A stretch of DNA of 64,000 nucleotides. It comes from JADHLJ01 sp038146985 (lineage in GTDB: Bacteria > Pseudomonadota > Alphaproteobacteria > Thalassobaculales > Thalassobaculaceae). The DNA is taken from the NCBI GenBank assembly GCA_038146985.1, contig JAYQSQ010000012.1, forward strand, positions 62,001 through 126,000, in the 5' to 3' direction. Made by a program: the position numbers and the translations under genes. Shown one piece after another: positions 35,315 to 44,500 of this stretch (its first letter is position 1; each line of letters starts with the position of its first letter). The notes below the pieces were generated by a model. That model saw only the letters and a program-made list of their open reading frames with translations, was not told the origin of the DNA and made no database searches.

Positions 35315-36121
35315 TCAGATTGTTACGGAATCCAGGATCTCGCCGTCCCCCGACAGGCAGAGAGCGTTCAGCGGGCCGCCCTCACCGCTCCCGCCGTCGA
35401 GGCCGATCCAATAGGCCTCGCGCGTGATCCCGCGCCGCTTCGGATCGGCACCACGGACCAGCAGCGCCGCCTCCGGATGCGGCCCGGTCATCCGGTCCGG
35501 CCCGCCGGCATCCCACCAGAAGCGGTCCTGCTGATCCGCCAAGGCGCGTTTCGGATCGATGCCGGCATTGACCAGCAGCATGCCGCCATCGGCGGTGATC
35601 GCAGCGCGCTTCAGCATGGCGTGAAACTGGCCGTGGCCGGGCATCGCCCGCATTCCGCCGCGCAGCCGCGAGGTCCATTGGGTCAGCGCCGTCGGACCGT
35701 CCCGTGTGGCCGCGATACCCTCTTCCAGGCGCCCGCCATAGGCCTTGACCGTGACGCCGATGCCGCGCTTTTCCATCCAGCGCAAGGTCTCGCCGGCGGC
35801 GGCGGCGAACTGGATCTGCAGGAGGTTGCGCCACATCTCCTCCTGGCTGCCGCGCAGGACAACCACGTCCTCGGGATGCGTAAAGGGGGGGCGAGCCAGA
35901 ACCCAGCGGCGAAAGCGCAAAATCTCATCCACCGCGCCAATCACATCCGGTCCGGGCCCGAGAACGTCTCCAAGATAGATCACCCGGTCGCCGCGCTCGA
36001 AACGGTCCTCGATCATTGCGTGAAGTTGGCGCAGGCGTTCGGCGTCTCCGCGCACCGCCGCGATTGCCCAGATGCGGCCTTTCGGGCTCAAGATCGAGAA
36101 ATGTGTGCCGTCCAGCGACAA
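35315..36121 (-). CDS. Metallophosphoesterase-like protein with lost metal ligands
   Basis: The fold resembles bacterial Ser/Thr phosphatases, but the metal-binding signatures are changed: the D-x-H motif reads IWAIAAVRGDAERL, the GD-x-x-DRG block reads RVIYLGDVLGPGPD (Gly-Asp kept), and the GNHE block reads VVVLRGSQEEM. A catalytically dead binding or regulatory protein is therefore likely. The start is uncertain: TTG 36121 has GGGAGGG upstream and a promoter-like pair behind it, giving 268 residues; an ATG at 36199 lies beside the carD terminator and has no ribosome site. It converges on the M48 gene. Confidence 0.7.
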   Translation of the reverse strand: MSLDGTHFSILSPKGRIWAIAAVRGDAERLRQLHAMIEDRFERGDRVIYLGDVLGPGPDVIGAVDEILRFRRWVLARPPFTHPEDVVVLRGSQEEMWRNLLQIQFAAAAGETLRWMEKRGIGVTVKAYGGRLEEGIAATRDGPTALTQWTSRLRGGMRAMPGHGQFHAMLKRAAITADGGMLLVNAGIDPKRALADQQDRFWWDAGGPDRMTGPHPEAALLVRGADPKRRGITREAYWIGLDGGSGEGGPLNALCLSGDGEILDSVTI

Positions 36122-36149
36122 AATGTCAGCATCCCTCCCCGGGTAAAGG

Positions 36150-36178
36150 ATATCAGCACAGGCGCGCGCATCCGGCAA
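36150..36178 (-). promoter_or_regulatory. Candidate promoter of the phosphoesterase-like gene
   Basis: Minus-strand TTGCCG (36173-36178), 17 bases, TGATAT (36150-36155), followed by a GGGAGGG ribosome site and TTG start at 36121. It lies just past the carD terminator, which makes it sensible. Confidence 0.4.
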
Positions 36179-36207
36179 CGCGCGTCGCGGAAAATCCATT
36201 GGACAAC

Positions 36208-36238
36208 GAAAAAGCGGCGCTCCGGGGCGCGCCGCTTT
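36208..36238 (-). terminator. Rho-independent terminator of carD
   Basis: On the minus strand AAAGCGGCGC pairs with GCGCCGCTTT over 10 bp with an 8-base loop and then a run of five T. It sits 17 bp after the carD stop codon. Confidence 0.85.
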
Positions 36239-36254
36239 CAGCCGTTCCGCCAAG

Positions 36255-36752
36255 TCAGGCGATGTTCATCAACTTCTCGAGACGCGTTGCCGCCGTCTCC
36301 TCGTCGATCTTCTCGATGGCCGCGAATTCCCGGGCCAGCCGGTCCAGCGCCGCCTGATACATTTGCCGCTCGCTATAGGACTGATCGGCCTGCGAACTGT
36401 TGCGCCGCAGATCCCGCACGACCTCGGCGATGGACACCGGATCGCCGGAATTGATCTTCGCTTCGTATTCCTGAGCCCGGCGCGACCACATGGTGCGCCG
36501 CACCCGCGCTCGCCCCTTCAGCTTGGTCAGCGCCACATCCATCTGCTTGCGCGAACTGAGGCGCCGAAGCCCGGAATTCTGCGCCTTGGCGACCGGAATC
36601 CGCAGCGTCATCCGGTCATGCTCGAAATTAATCACCAACAGATCAAGCTCAGTCCCGGCGATCTCCTGGGTTTCGGTTCCAAGGATCTTGCCGACCCCAT
36701 GGGTCGGATAAACAACGAAGTCTCCGGTCTTGAATTCCATCTTTTTAGTCAT
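36255..36752 (-). CDS. carD: CarD-family transcriptional regulator
   Basis: A 165-residue CarD/CdnL-type protein. The N-terminal RNA-polymerase-interacting Tudor-like domain reads FKTGDFVVYPTHGVGKILG, followed by LDLLVINFEHDRMTLRIPV; the C-terminal helical domain includes RRTMWSRRAQEYEAKINSGD. CarD binds the beta subunit and stabilises open promoter complexes, especially at rRNA promoters. It follows fdxA, as in many alphaproteobacteria. Start at MTKKMEFKTGD (36752). A strong terminator follows. Confidence 0.92.
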   Translation of the reverse strand: MTKKMEFKTGDFVVYPTHGVGKILGTETQEIAGTELDLLVINFEHDRMTLRIPVAKAQNSGLRRLSSRKQMDVALTKLKGRARVRRTMWSRRAQEYEAKINSGDPVSIAEVVRDLRRNSSQADQSYSERQMYQAALDRLAREFAAIEKIDEETAATRLEKLMNIA

Positions 36753-37032
36753 CCGTGCCGTCTCTCTGATCAATCACGCTCTTCCCGGGTCAGCGGCGGA
36801 AGGCTTATCCGACGCACCTTCCCCCACGCGAGCGCACGCGCGACATCGTGCTCCGCGGCCCTGCGGCCACGTTACGCGCCAGGGGTCCGACCTTGATCGG
36901 GAATCGGGAGGAGACCGCCGTCACAGGCTCCTCACCGTTGTCATCATCCTATCACGATTTGCGGCTGAATGGTAGGGGAAGAAACGCGAATCGCGTCGAA
37001 ATCCCGAGCCGCGACGCCGAACCGGGCGAAAT
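36753..37032 (-). other. fdxA-carD intergenic region
   Basis: The 280-bp gap has no credible gene. At 36872-36906 it contains a diverged copy of the GTATCCCCGAC-type repeat (read on the minus strand: GATTCCCGATCAAGGTCGG). The carD promoter should be here, but I found no clear boxes. Confidence 0.4.
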
Positions 37033-37371
37033 TCAGTTGCCGGAACCCGGCTTCTCGCTGAAGTACTTTTCGAACTTGCCGTCCATGCCCTCATAGGACT
37101 TGGCGTCCTCGGCATGCGGGATCATCCGCGTGATATTCGGCCACATTTCCGAGTATTTGCGGTTGTGGTCGATCCATTCCTCGGCGCCGGGCTCGGTGTC
37201 CGGCAGGATGGCTTCAGGCGGGCATTCCGGCTCGCAGACACCGCAATCAATGCACTCGTCCGGATGGATCACAAGCATGTTCTCGCCCTCGTAGAAGCAG
37301 TCCACGGGGCAGACCTCGACACAGTCCGTGTATTTGCACCGAATGCAATTGGCGTTGACGATATACGTCAT
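37033..37371 (-). CDS. fdxA: Ferredoxin FdxA, 7Fe type
   Basis: A 112-residue ferredoxin. The N-terminal half has the pattern NANCIRCKYTDCVEVCPVDC and the second cluster CIDCGVCEPECPPEA, matching one [3Fe-4S] and one [4Fe-4S] cluster. The C-terminal 45 residues (WIDHNRKYSEMWPNIT) are the extension found in proteobacterial FdxA. It carries electrons in the cytoplasm. It lies upstream of carD and about 50 bp downstream of the TerB-like gene. Confidence 0.93.
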   Translation of the reverse strand: MTYIVNANCIRCKYTDCVEVCPVDCFYEGENMLVIHPDECIDCGVCEPECPPEAILPDTEPGAEEWIDHNRKYSEMWPNITRMIPHAEDAKSYEGMDGKFEKYFSEKPGSGN

Positions 37372-37423
37372 GGTCAGACATTCCTCTCAGCAAGCGCGCC
37401 GGGTTCTCCTAATGAATTCCCGT

Positions 37424-37888
37424 CTAGCCCGCAAGCCCCAGTTTGGCGAGCGCGCGTTTGCGGGCGGCCCCGCTGTCGCGGTCGTCGACGAACATCAGCC
37501 CCGCCATCCGCCGCATCAGTTGGGCTTCCAACTCGTGCAAGGTGCCGTCCGCGTAGACGACCTCCCAGAGCATCTCCATCAGGTCGATCCGATCGGCCTC
37601 GTCGAAGGCCTCGCGCAGGACTTTGGTATAGCGGTAGATATCGTTGCTGGTGTCCAGATCATCCACCGCCTCGCCGAGAATCTCCCGCGCCGCGGCCTCA
37701 TCAATAGAGAACCGCTCAACCATCAGCCGCAGCATCGCCGCCTGCTCTTCGCAGTCGAGATGGCCATCCAGTTGCGCGGCGCGTGCCAAGAGGGCCGCGC
37801 AGGCCAGCCGGGCCGGGTCGCCGCTCGGCCCGCCCGCCGCCTCCGGTTGCCGCATGGCCAGGATCGCATCTCTCAATCTGCTCAACAT
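37424..37888 (-). CDS. TerB-like (tellurite-resistance family) protein
   Basis: A 154-residue helical protein of the TerB/DjlA-N type: ALLARAAQLDGHLDCEEQAA, an acidic EF-like turn, then DRIDLMEMLWEVVYADGTLH, which is the conserved 'ADG' helix start of the second repeat. Members bind metal and take part in stress responses; the role is undefined. The ATG at 37888 follows GGCGGA. It precedes fdxA in the same direction. Confidence 0.78.
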   Translation of the reverse strand: MLSRLRDAILAMRQPEAAGGPSGDPARLACAALLARAAQLDGHLDCEEQAAMLRLMVERFSIDEAAAREILGEAVDDLDTSNDIYRYTKVLREAFDEADRIDLMEMLWEVVYADGTLHELEAQLMRRMAGLMFVDDRDSGAARKRALAKLGLAG

Positions 37889-37963
37889 CCATTCCGCCTT
37901 TCCCGTCGAGAGGCCGCGCCATGCCAATTGCCTCGGACCGCAAGGTAAACTAGATGTCCACTC

Positions 37964-38599
37964 ATGTCGGACTTGTCACCTCAAAATGCAAACGATCCAC
38001 GCCGCGACGCCCCGTCCGCCCGTCGGAACAGCGCCGCCATCCTGGAAGTTCTGCACAGGATCCTTCCGCCGACGGGCACGGTTCTGGAAATCGGCAGTGG
38101 CACCGGCCAGCACGCGGTCGCCTTTGCCCCGGCGCTGGCACCCCGGCGCTGGCTTCCCAGTGATCCCGACCCGTCACAGCGGGCCAGTATCGCCGCCCGG
38201 ATCGAGGATCTGGAGGGGATTAAACCTCTGCCGCCTCGGGCCATCGATGCCGCCGCGCCGGTCTGGGATGTCGGTCCGGATGACGGGATCACGGCGATTA
38301 CCTCGGCCAATGTCATTCACATCTCGCCATGGGCCGTCTGCGAGGGCCTGATCGCCGGCGCCGGCCGTCTTCTGCCGCCGGGCGGGGTGCTGCATTTCTA
38401 CGGTCCCTTCAAACGCGGCGGCGTCCATACCACCGACAGCAATGCCGCCTTCGATGCCTCGCTGAGGGCTCAGAACGCCGAATGGGGGGTACGCGATATG
38501 GATGAGGTTGCGCGGCTCGCGGCCGGCTTGGGGCTCGTCCTCGATCAGACAATCGACATGCCGTCGAACAACTTTTCAGTCGTGTTCAAACGGGTCTAG
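37964..38599 (+). CDS. DUF938 SAM-dependent methyltransferase-like protein
   Basis: A 211-residue DUF938 protein. It shows RRNSAAILEVLHRILPPTGT, the AdoMet motif VLEIGSGTGQHAVAFAPALA, then WLPSDPDPSQRASI, and ITSANVIHISPWAVCEGLIA with FYGPFKRGGVHT near the end. The family is common in proteobacteria, and the substrate is not known. It is divergent from the TerB-like gene. Confidence 0.87.
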   Translation: MSDLSPQNANDPRRDAPSARRNSAAILEVLHRILPPTGTVLEIGSGTGQHAVAFAPALAPRRWLPSDPDPSQRASIAARIEDLEGIKPLPPRAIDAAAPVWDVGPDDGITAITSANVIHISPWAVCEGLIAGAGRLLPPGGVLHFYGPFKRGGVHTTDSNAAFDASLRAQNAEWGVRDMDEVARLAAGLGLVLDQTIDMPSNNFSVVFKRV

Positions 38600-38619
38600 G
38601 AACCGCCCCGCCCGGCCCC

Positions 38620-39426
38620 TCACCCATGACCGATGGCAAGATCGCTGCCGCCGGTATTCCTGCCCGCCATGAGATAGAGCGGCCGGCTGTTGTAGTCGGT
38701 CACCGCGCCGGCCCGCTTGGCCGCCTCGGCGCCGTTGGCATGGTCGAAGAACGAGCCCGCCGGCATGAAGCGCAGCACGAAGGCGGCCCGGCGGTTCGCC
38801 GAGCGGTTCGGATTCGAGCCGTGTACCAGCCATGTATCAAGGATCGCCATCTGGCCCGGCTCAAGCAGCACGTCGCGCGCCTTGCCATCATCGACGACCG
38901 CCGGATCGAGGATCAGGCGCACCGCCGCCTGTTTACCCTCTGGTGTGTCGTTAATGCTGATATGCGGAACCTCGCCGCCTTGGGTACCGGGGATGTAGCG
39001 CAGGCAGCCGTTTTCGGGCGTGCAGCGGTCGAGCGCGATCCACACGCTGGTCGTCGCCTTGGGCTCGATCGGCCAATGCGGCGCGTCCTGATGCCAGGGG
39101 ATGACCTGGCCGGTGCCGGCGGGCTTGCCGAAGATGGTGGTGCCCCACAGGATCACGTCCGGGCCCATGATCCTCGTCACCATGTCCAGAATGTCGGTCC
39201 GCCGCGCGATTTCCAGCCAGACCGGATCGCCTTCCACCGCCAGGGGGCCATAGCCGCTCAGATGCGGACAGACGATGATGTTGCGGTCGGCGTTGGGATT
39301 GCGAGCCAGCAAGTCGTCCAGGGCCGTCCGCAAGGTGTCGACGGTGTCGGCGTCCAATCGGAAATCCGGAACGACCAGGCCGTCGCGCCGATAGGTCTCC
39401 AGCTCCGCATCGCTTAGCGTGCTCAT
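38620..39426 (-). CDS. Phytanoyl-CoA dioxygenase family protein
   Basis: A 268-residue Fe(II)/2-oxoglutarate oxygenase. The iron ligands are visible as WHQDAPHW (His-x-Asp) and the distal His in WLVHGSNPNRSANRR, where the following Arg binds 2-oxoglutarate. GAGGAGGG precedes ATG 39426. These enzymes hydroxylate acyl chains, phosphonates or other small molecules; the substrate is open. It converges on the DUF938 gene, about 20 bp away. Confidence 0.88.
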   Translation of the reverse strand: MSTLSDAELETYRRDGLVVPDFRLDADTVDTLRTALDDLLARNPNADRNIIVCPHLSGYGPLAVEGDPVWLEIARRTDILDMVTRIMGPDVILWGTTIFGKPAGTGQVIPWHQDAPHWPIEPKATTSVWIALDRCTPENGCLRYIPGTQGGEVPHISINDTPEGKQAAVRLILDPAVVDDGKARDVLLEPGQMAILDTWLVHGSNPNRSANRRAAFVLRFMPAGSFFDHANGAEAAKRAGAVTDYNSRPLYLMAGRNTGGSDLAIGHG

Positions 39427-39669
39427 GCCGACGCCCTCCTCTGAAACGATAGCCGCACCGTCAGTATCCCTCGCGCCAGCCCGGCCTGTCCAGAATACCG
39501 GCGGCGGGTTGAGGGGAAACATCAAGCCTATAGAGAGAGGTTTTCCCCGGAGGCTTAATCCGCCACCACGCCTGCGAGGGCCTAGACGCACGGCATCCGG
39601 CGATGGAGACCGGCTTGCCGCCCGCGCGATTGCCGCCTACACCTAGGAAAACGCTTCGGAGCCCCCACA

Positions 39670-40758
39670 ATGGCGCAATCACCCCGCCGGAAAACCATGC
39701 TTGTGGCCGGTGCCCTCGGCATTGTCGGGCGGAGCGCGGTGGAGCATTTCGCCGCCCTGCCGGATTGGGATGTTATCGCCCTGTCGCGCCGGGCGCCGGA
39801 TTTCGAGGTCGATGCGACCTGGCTCAGCGTCGATCTGCGCGACCGCCGGGACTGCGAGGCCAAGCTCGGCGGCTTAACCAACGTCACCCATATCGCCCAT
39901 GCCGCCGTGTTCGAGAAGCCGGACGTCACCAGAGGCTGGGCCGAGCGCGATCACGCGGCGACCAATCTCGAGATGCTGCGCAATCTCGTCGAAGTGGTCG
40001 AGGCCGCCGCGCCGGGCCTTCGGCAGATATCACTGATGCAGGGCACCAAGGCCTATGGCGGCCATCTCGGGCCGTTCAAGATGCCGGCGCGGGAGACCGA
40101 TCCACGCTCGATGGGGCCCAATTTCTATCACGATCAGATGGACTGGCTGGCCGAGCATCAGAGGCAGAAGGACTGGGGCTGGACGATCTTTCGCCCGCAA
40201 CTGGTCTGCGGTATCGCGGTGGGCAGTCCGCTCAACATCATCGCCGCCATCGGTGCCTTCGCCGCGATCAGCCGGGAGAGCGGCATTCCCCTGCGTTTTC
40301 CGGGCGGGCCCGAGCGGATTGGCGAGGCCACCGACGCGCGGCTGATCGCCCAGGCCATGCAATGGGCGGGAGAGACCGAAATCGCCCGAAACCAGATCTA
40401 CAACATCACCAATGGCGACGTTTATATCTGGCACCATCTCTGGCCCCGTGTCGCGGCCCTGTTCAACATGGAGCACGCGGCGCCCCAGCCGATGTCGCTC
40501 AATCGCATCATGCCCCAGAACGCCGATGTCTGGGACCGGGTGGTGGAGCGCCACGGCCTCAGGAAATACTCATTGGGTGAGATTGTGCCGGCCTGGAGTT
40601 TCGCCGATTTCCTGTTCGGTCATGGCCAGCGCCCGAACCCGCACCACATGAGCACCATCAAGATCCGCCAGCACGGCTTCCACGCCTGCATCGACACCGA
40701 AGAGCTGATCCTGGAACTGCTGCGGGAGATGCAGGAACGGCGGATCTTACCGGTTTGA
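39670..40758 (+). CDS. PRISE-type atypical SDR (NAD-dependent epimerase/reductase-like)
   Basis: A 362-residue protein of the progesterone 5-beta-reductase/iridoid synthase-like group. The cofactor motif is VAGALGIVGRSAVEHF, the strand-4 motif MQGTKAYGGHLGP, and the active-site NFYHDQMDWL corresponds to the NFYY-type Tyr. A later FNITNG-like segment reads IYNITNGDVYIW. They reduce enone double bonds or act on nucleotide sugars; the reaction here is unknown. GGAG precedes the ATG. Confidence 0.82.
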   Translation: MAQSPRRKTMLVAGALGIVGRSAVEHFAALPDWDVIALSRRAPDFEVDATWLSVDLRDRRDCEAKLGGLTNVTHIAHAAVFEKPDVTRGWAERDHAATNLEMLRNLVEVVEAAAPGLRQISLMQGTKAYGGHLGPFKMPARETDPRSMGPNFYHDQMDWLAEHQRQKDWGWTIFRPQLVCGIAVGSPLNIIAAIGAFAAISRESGIPLRFPGGPERIGEATDARLIAQAMQWAGETEIARNQIYNITNGDVYIWHHLWPRVAALFNMEHAAPQPMSLNRIMPQNADVWDRVVERHGLRKYSLGEIVPAWSFADFLFGHGQRPNPHHMSTIKIRQHGFHACIDTEELILELLREMQERRILPV

Positions 40759-40772
40759 TGCTTTGCTGCCGG

Positions 40773-42356
40773 CTACTCCGCCGCCCGGTCGAGCCGTTCC
40801 GCGCGGATGGCCTCGAGCGCGCTATCGAGCGCCCCGCCCTTTTCGTCCAGCAAGGCCGCCTCGCGCAACCGGCGCAGCCAGTCCGCCGCGTCGTCGCGGC
40901 CTTCCAGATGCTCCAGAGCCGAGAGCACCCGGTCGAACTTCGACATGCCCCGATCCCGCGTGTCGGAATAGCCTTTGATCAGGCGGCGGCATTCCAGGAT
41001 CTCGACGCCGAGGGCGTAGTCCTCCTCGCGGATCAGAAGCGCGCGCTCGAACCATTCGGTCCTATGGGCGTGCTCGACCTTGTGCCGCAGCAGACCACGC
41101 CGCCAGGGCCTGACTGACGCCAAAATCCAAAGCATCAGGTAGCCAAAGACGGTGTCCGATCGCACGAACCGTCCCCTGGAAATCCGGCGGTCAAGCCAGG
41201 CGAACAGGCCTGGGCGCGCCTCGATCCATTGGCCGAGACGCCAGGGCAGCATGCCGCAGATCTCGGCCATGCGGGGATGCAGGAACTCCGTCACGCCAAG
41301 CACCGTGTTCCCATCCGCCCCCATCTCATCGCGGATCCGCCGGCCGCGGGCGCGCCGGGTTTTCAGATCCGCGACCCGGATCACATCGTCATAGGCCATG
41401 GCATTGGCCACGTGCTTCGCCGCCACCAAGGTAAACCGCCAGCCGTATTCGTCGGCGTCAAGTCTGGCGGCCCGATCGATGAGATCGAGATACTCGGCGC
41501 CGTAGGACACGTCCTGGAAATCCACCACCTTGCGCAAGCCGGCCAGTATCAGCGGCCGCGCCGCCTCCGGAAGATCGGCGACCCGGCGTTCGAGACCCGT
41601 CCATTGCCCGACGAGCGCCGCCGGCCCCTTGGCCACTCTTTCAAACGGCCGGGCAACCGTTTTTTCCGGACGTGGGCCGATTCCGACCGCCTCCGCCGCC
41701 TCGGCCTGGCGGTGGCAGGCTTCAAAGGCCGCGAGGCTCGGCTCGATCCCCCGCCCGCCGGCGCGGATCACCTCCTCGAATGCGTGCTTCGCGAACGGCA
41801 GCACGCCCGAGCCGGAAACCGCGCCGAACAGGGAGGCCGAGATCACCGTGCCGGCCTCGACCGCGGGACGCTCCATGTCGAAGGCGACCAATCGCTTGGA
41901 CGCCTCGTTCACCCGGCTCAACACTTCCCAGCCATCGCGGCTGCCGTCGCCAGGGACAATCTTCTCGGACACCGCGAGAATGCGGTGCGAGGAGGCGATC
42001 AGGGTGGTGCGGTCGGGCGTGACGAAGCCTCGCAGCACCGCCCGGCCCGCTTCCATCAGTTCGGCCGCGATGACGATATCCACGTCGCCGGCCGCCGCGC
42101 TCAGCGCGAAGACAGGCTCGCGACCGGTGTCCGGCGCCATCTCGATATAGTAGATCGTCGCCCCCGTGCGCTGGGCGACACCGGCGACCGACGTCGCCTG
42201 GGCGCGGTAGCCGTTGCGCTCGGCAAGCTCGATGATCCAGTCGGTCAGAACGCCGCCGCCCTGCCCGCCGACCGCCATGATCGCGATCTTCAGGATGTCC
42301 CGGGTGGAATCCTCCCCGCCCGGCGCAAGGCCGGAGATGGTCACGGCACCGCTCAT
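40773..42356 (-). CDS. iorB: Indolepyruvate oxidoreductase subunit beta family protein
   Basis: A 527-residue protein. Residues 20-200 form the pyruvate:ferredoxin oxidoreductase gamma-type domain (AVGGQGGGVLTDWIIELAER), as in IorB. The C-terminal 300 residues (VVDFQDVSYGAEYLDLIDRA, ending in a helical region with LIKGYSDTRDRGMSKFDRVL) form the DUF6537-type extension seen in long proteobacterial IorB proteins. It overlaps iorA by four bases (ATGA). With IorA it converts indolepyruvate (or another aryl pyruvate) to aryl-acetyl-CoA with ferredoxin. Confidence 0.85.
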   Translation of the reverse strand: MSGAVTISGLAPGGEDSTRDILKIAIMAVGGQGGGVLTDWIIELAERNGYRAQATSVAGVAQRTGATIYYIEMAPDTGREPVFALSAAAGDVDIVIAAELMEAGRAVLRGFVTPDRTTLIASSHRILAVSEKIVPGDGSRDGWEVLSRVNEASKRLVAFDMERPAVEAGTVISASLFGAVSGSGVLPFAKHAFEEVIRAGGRGIEPSLAAFEACHRQAEAAEAVGIGPRPEKTVARPFERVAKGPAALVGQWTGLERRVADLPEAARPLILAGLRKVVDFQDVSYGAEYLDLIDRAARLDADEYGWRFTLVAAKHVANAMAYDDVIRVADLKTRRARGRRIRDEMGADGNTVLGVTEFLHPRMAEICGMLPWRLGQWIEARPGLFAWLDRRISRGRFVRSDTVFGYLMLWILASVRPWRRGLLRHKVEHAHRTEWFERALLIREEDYALGVEILECRRLIKGYSDTRDRGMSKFDRVLSALEHLEGRDDAADWLRRLREAALLDEKGGALDSALEAIRAERLDRAAE

Positions 42357-44500
42357 TCGAAGACCAACCGGCGGGCTTCCCGGCGCGCCTGGAGCCAGCC
42401 GATAACCCGGCTCCGCAGCCTGGCGAGAAAACGGTCGAAGCCTGTCGGATTATGCACGCGGTCGGCCCTGTAGAAGGACGGGCAGAGCTTGGCCGCCACC
42501 GCCACCTCGCCGCAATTGCCGCAGCCGACGCAGCTCTGGTCGATATGCGCCACCGGATCGTCCCGCAGCGGGTCGTCGAGCTTCTTGACCGAGAGCGACG
42601 GGCAGCCGGAAAGCCGCATGCAGGCATGGTCGCCGGTGCAGATATCCTCATCCACCCCAAAGCGCGGCTTGATCACCCGCTCGCCATTGCCGATCGCCTT
42701 GGCCTGCAACGGCCGCTCGCGGCGCTGGCGGTTCAGCATGCATTCGGAGGAGGCGACAATCACCTTGGGGCCGGTCTCGGGCGTGGTCAGCGCCTCCTTC
42801 AGGGTCGCGGCCATTCTCCCGACATCATAGGTCCGGTCGATCTGGCGCACCCATTTGACGCCAATCCCCTTCACCGCCTCTGCGATCGGATGATTGGTGG
42901 ATTTCGAGACATTGCCGGCCCGCGAGGACATTAGGTCCTGCCCCCCGGTGGCGGCGGAATAGTGGTTGTCGACCACGACGATCACGCCGTCATTGCGATT
43001 ATAGACCGCGTTGCCGATCGAGGTGGTCAGACCGTTGTGCCAGAAGCCGCCATCGCCGATGAAGGAGATCGAGCGCCGCTTGGCATCAGGCGCATTGAAG
43101 GCGGAGGCCGAGGCCGGCCCGAGGCCGAACCCCATGGTCGTCGCGCCGAGCTCGAACGGCGGCATGATCGAGAACAGATGGCAGCCGATATCGGACGCGA
43201 TGTGATGCTCGCCCAATTCCTGCTGCACCAGCTTGGTGGCGGCGAAGATCGGCCGCTCGGGACAGCCGGTGCAGAAGCCGGGCGGGCGCATCGGCACGGT
43301 CTCCGCAAGCTTGGAGCCGGTGGCGGGCGAGCTTTCCAGGTTTGGCGCCCGGTCCTTGTCATTCAGCAGGTGCGGCGCGTGCGCGGCGAGGAACGAGCGG
43401 CAGCCCTCCAGCATGATGGCGCCGGTCAGCTCCCCCGCCAGCGGCAGCGGCCCCTTGCCGGTCAGGGTCACCTTGGCGCCCGCCTTGTGCAGGATCGCGC
43501 CGACCGCCTGTTCGAGATAGTTCGGCTGGCCCTCCTCGACCATCAGCACCGCGTCCTTGTCGGCGCAGAAGTCCAGGATCTCGCCATCGACGAGCGGGTA
43601 GGTGACGTTCATCACGTAGAGCGGCACCGAACTTTCGCCATAAAGGTCGGCGAGGCCCAACCGCTGCAACGCCCGGATCACTGCGTTGTACATCCCGCCC
43701 TGCAGAATGATCCCGACCTTGCCGTCCGCGGGCCCGAAGAACTCATTGAGCTTGCGCTCCCGCACGAAGGCCTGGGCCGCCGGCATGCGCTTGGCGACCT
43801 TTTCCTGCTCATGCGCATAGGAGGCGGGTGGCAGCACGATCCGACCGGTATCCCGGCGCGGGTTTTCCAGCGCGTCGGCGACGCTCATCGCCGGCTTCTG
43901 GTTGTCGGAGGCGGTGAAGCGGCCATGCACGTGACAGCAACGAATCCGCACCTGCAGGATCACCGGCGTGTTGGAAGCCTCGGAAAGCTCGAAGCCGTCC
44001 TTCACCGCTTTCACGATCGAGGGCAGGTTCGGGCGCGGATCAAGCTCCCAGACCTGGCTTTTCATGGCGAAGGCATGGCTGCGCTCCTGCATGATCGAGG
44101 AACCCTCGCCGTAATCCTCGCCGATGATGATCAGCGCCCCGCCCGTCACTCCGCCGGACGCAAGGTTGGCCAGCGCGTCGGAGGCGACATTGACGCCGAC
44201 TGTCCCCTTGAAGGTCGCGGCCCCGCGGATCGGGTAGTGCACGGAGGCGGCCAGCATCGCCGTCGCGGCGGCCTCGGACGCGCTCGCCTCGAAATGGACG
44301 CCGAGTTCGGAGAGGATCGGCTGGGCATCGGCGAGCACATCCATGAGGTGGCTGATCGGCGCGCCCTGATAGCCGCCGACATACCCGACCCCGCACTCCA
44401 ACAGCGCCTTGGTGATCGCGAGAATACCCTCGCCGCGAAACACCTCGCCCTCGCCCATCTTGAGCTTTTCAACTTCCGCCGCGAAGGACCGCTCCGCCAT
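42353..44500 (-). CDS. iorA: Indolepyruvate ferredoxin oxidoreductase subunit alpha
   Basis: A 715-residue subunit. The N-terminal part has GYQGAPISHLMDVLAD and VNVASDALANLASGG; the TPP-binding part has SFIGDGGFWHNGLTTSIGNA; the C-terminus holds two 4Fe-4S motifs, DICTGDHACMRLSGCPS and QSCVGCGNCGEVAVAAKLCP. It is the catalytic partner of the overlapping iorB. GGGAGA precedes ATG 44500. The gene lies directly downstream of a repeat array. The first cluster motif is less regular than the second. Confidence 0.9.
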   Translation of the reverse strand: MAERSFAAEVEKLKMGEGEVFRGEGILAITKALLECGVGYVGGYQGAPISHLMDVLADAQPILSELGVHFEASASEAAATAMLAASVHYPIRGAATFKGTVGVNVASDALANLASGGVTGGALIIIGEDYGEGSSIMQERSHAFAMKSQVWELDPRPNLPSIVKAVKDGFELSEASNTPVILQVRIRCCHVHGRFTASDNQKPAMSVADALENPRRDTGRIVLPPASYAHEQEKVAKRMPAAQAFVRERKLNEFFGPADGKVGIILQGGMYNAVIRALQRLGLADLYGESSVPLYVMNVTYPLVDGEILDFCADKDAVLMVEEGQPNYLEQAVGAILHKAGAKVTLTGKGPLPLAGELTGAIMLEGCRSFLAAHAPHLLNDKDRAPNLESSPATGSKLAETVPMRPPGFCTGCPERPIFAATKLVQQELGEHHIASDIGCHLFSIMPPFELGATTMGFGLGPASASAFNAPDAKRRSISFIGDGGFWHNGLTTSIGNAVYNRNDGVIVVVDNHYSAATGGQDLMSSRAGNVSKSTNHPIAEAVKGIGVKWVRQIDRTYDVGRMAATLKEALTTPETGPKVIVASSECMLNRQRRERPLQAKAIGNGERVIKPRFGVDEDICTGDHACMRLSGCPSLSVKKLDDPLRDDPVAHIDQSCVGCGNCGEVAVAAKLCPSFYRADRVHNPTGFDRFLARLRSRVIGWLQARREARRLVFE

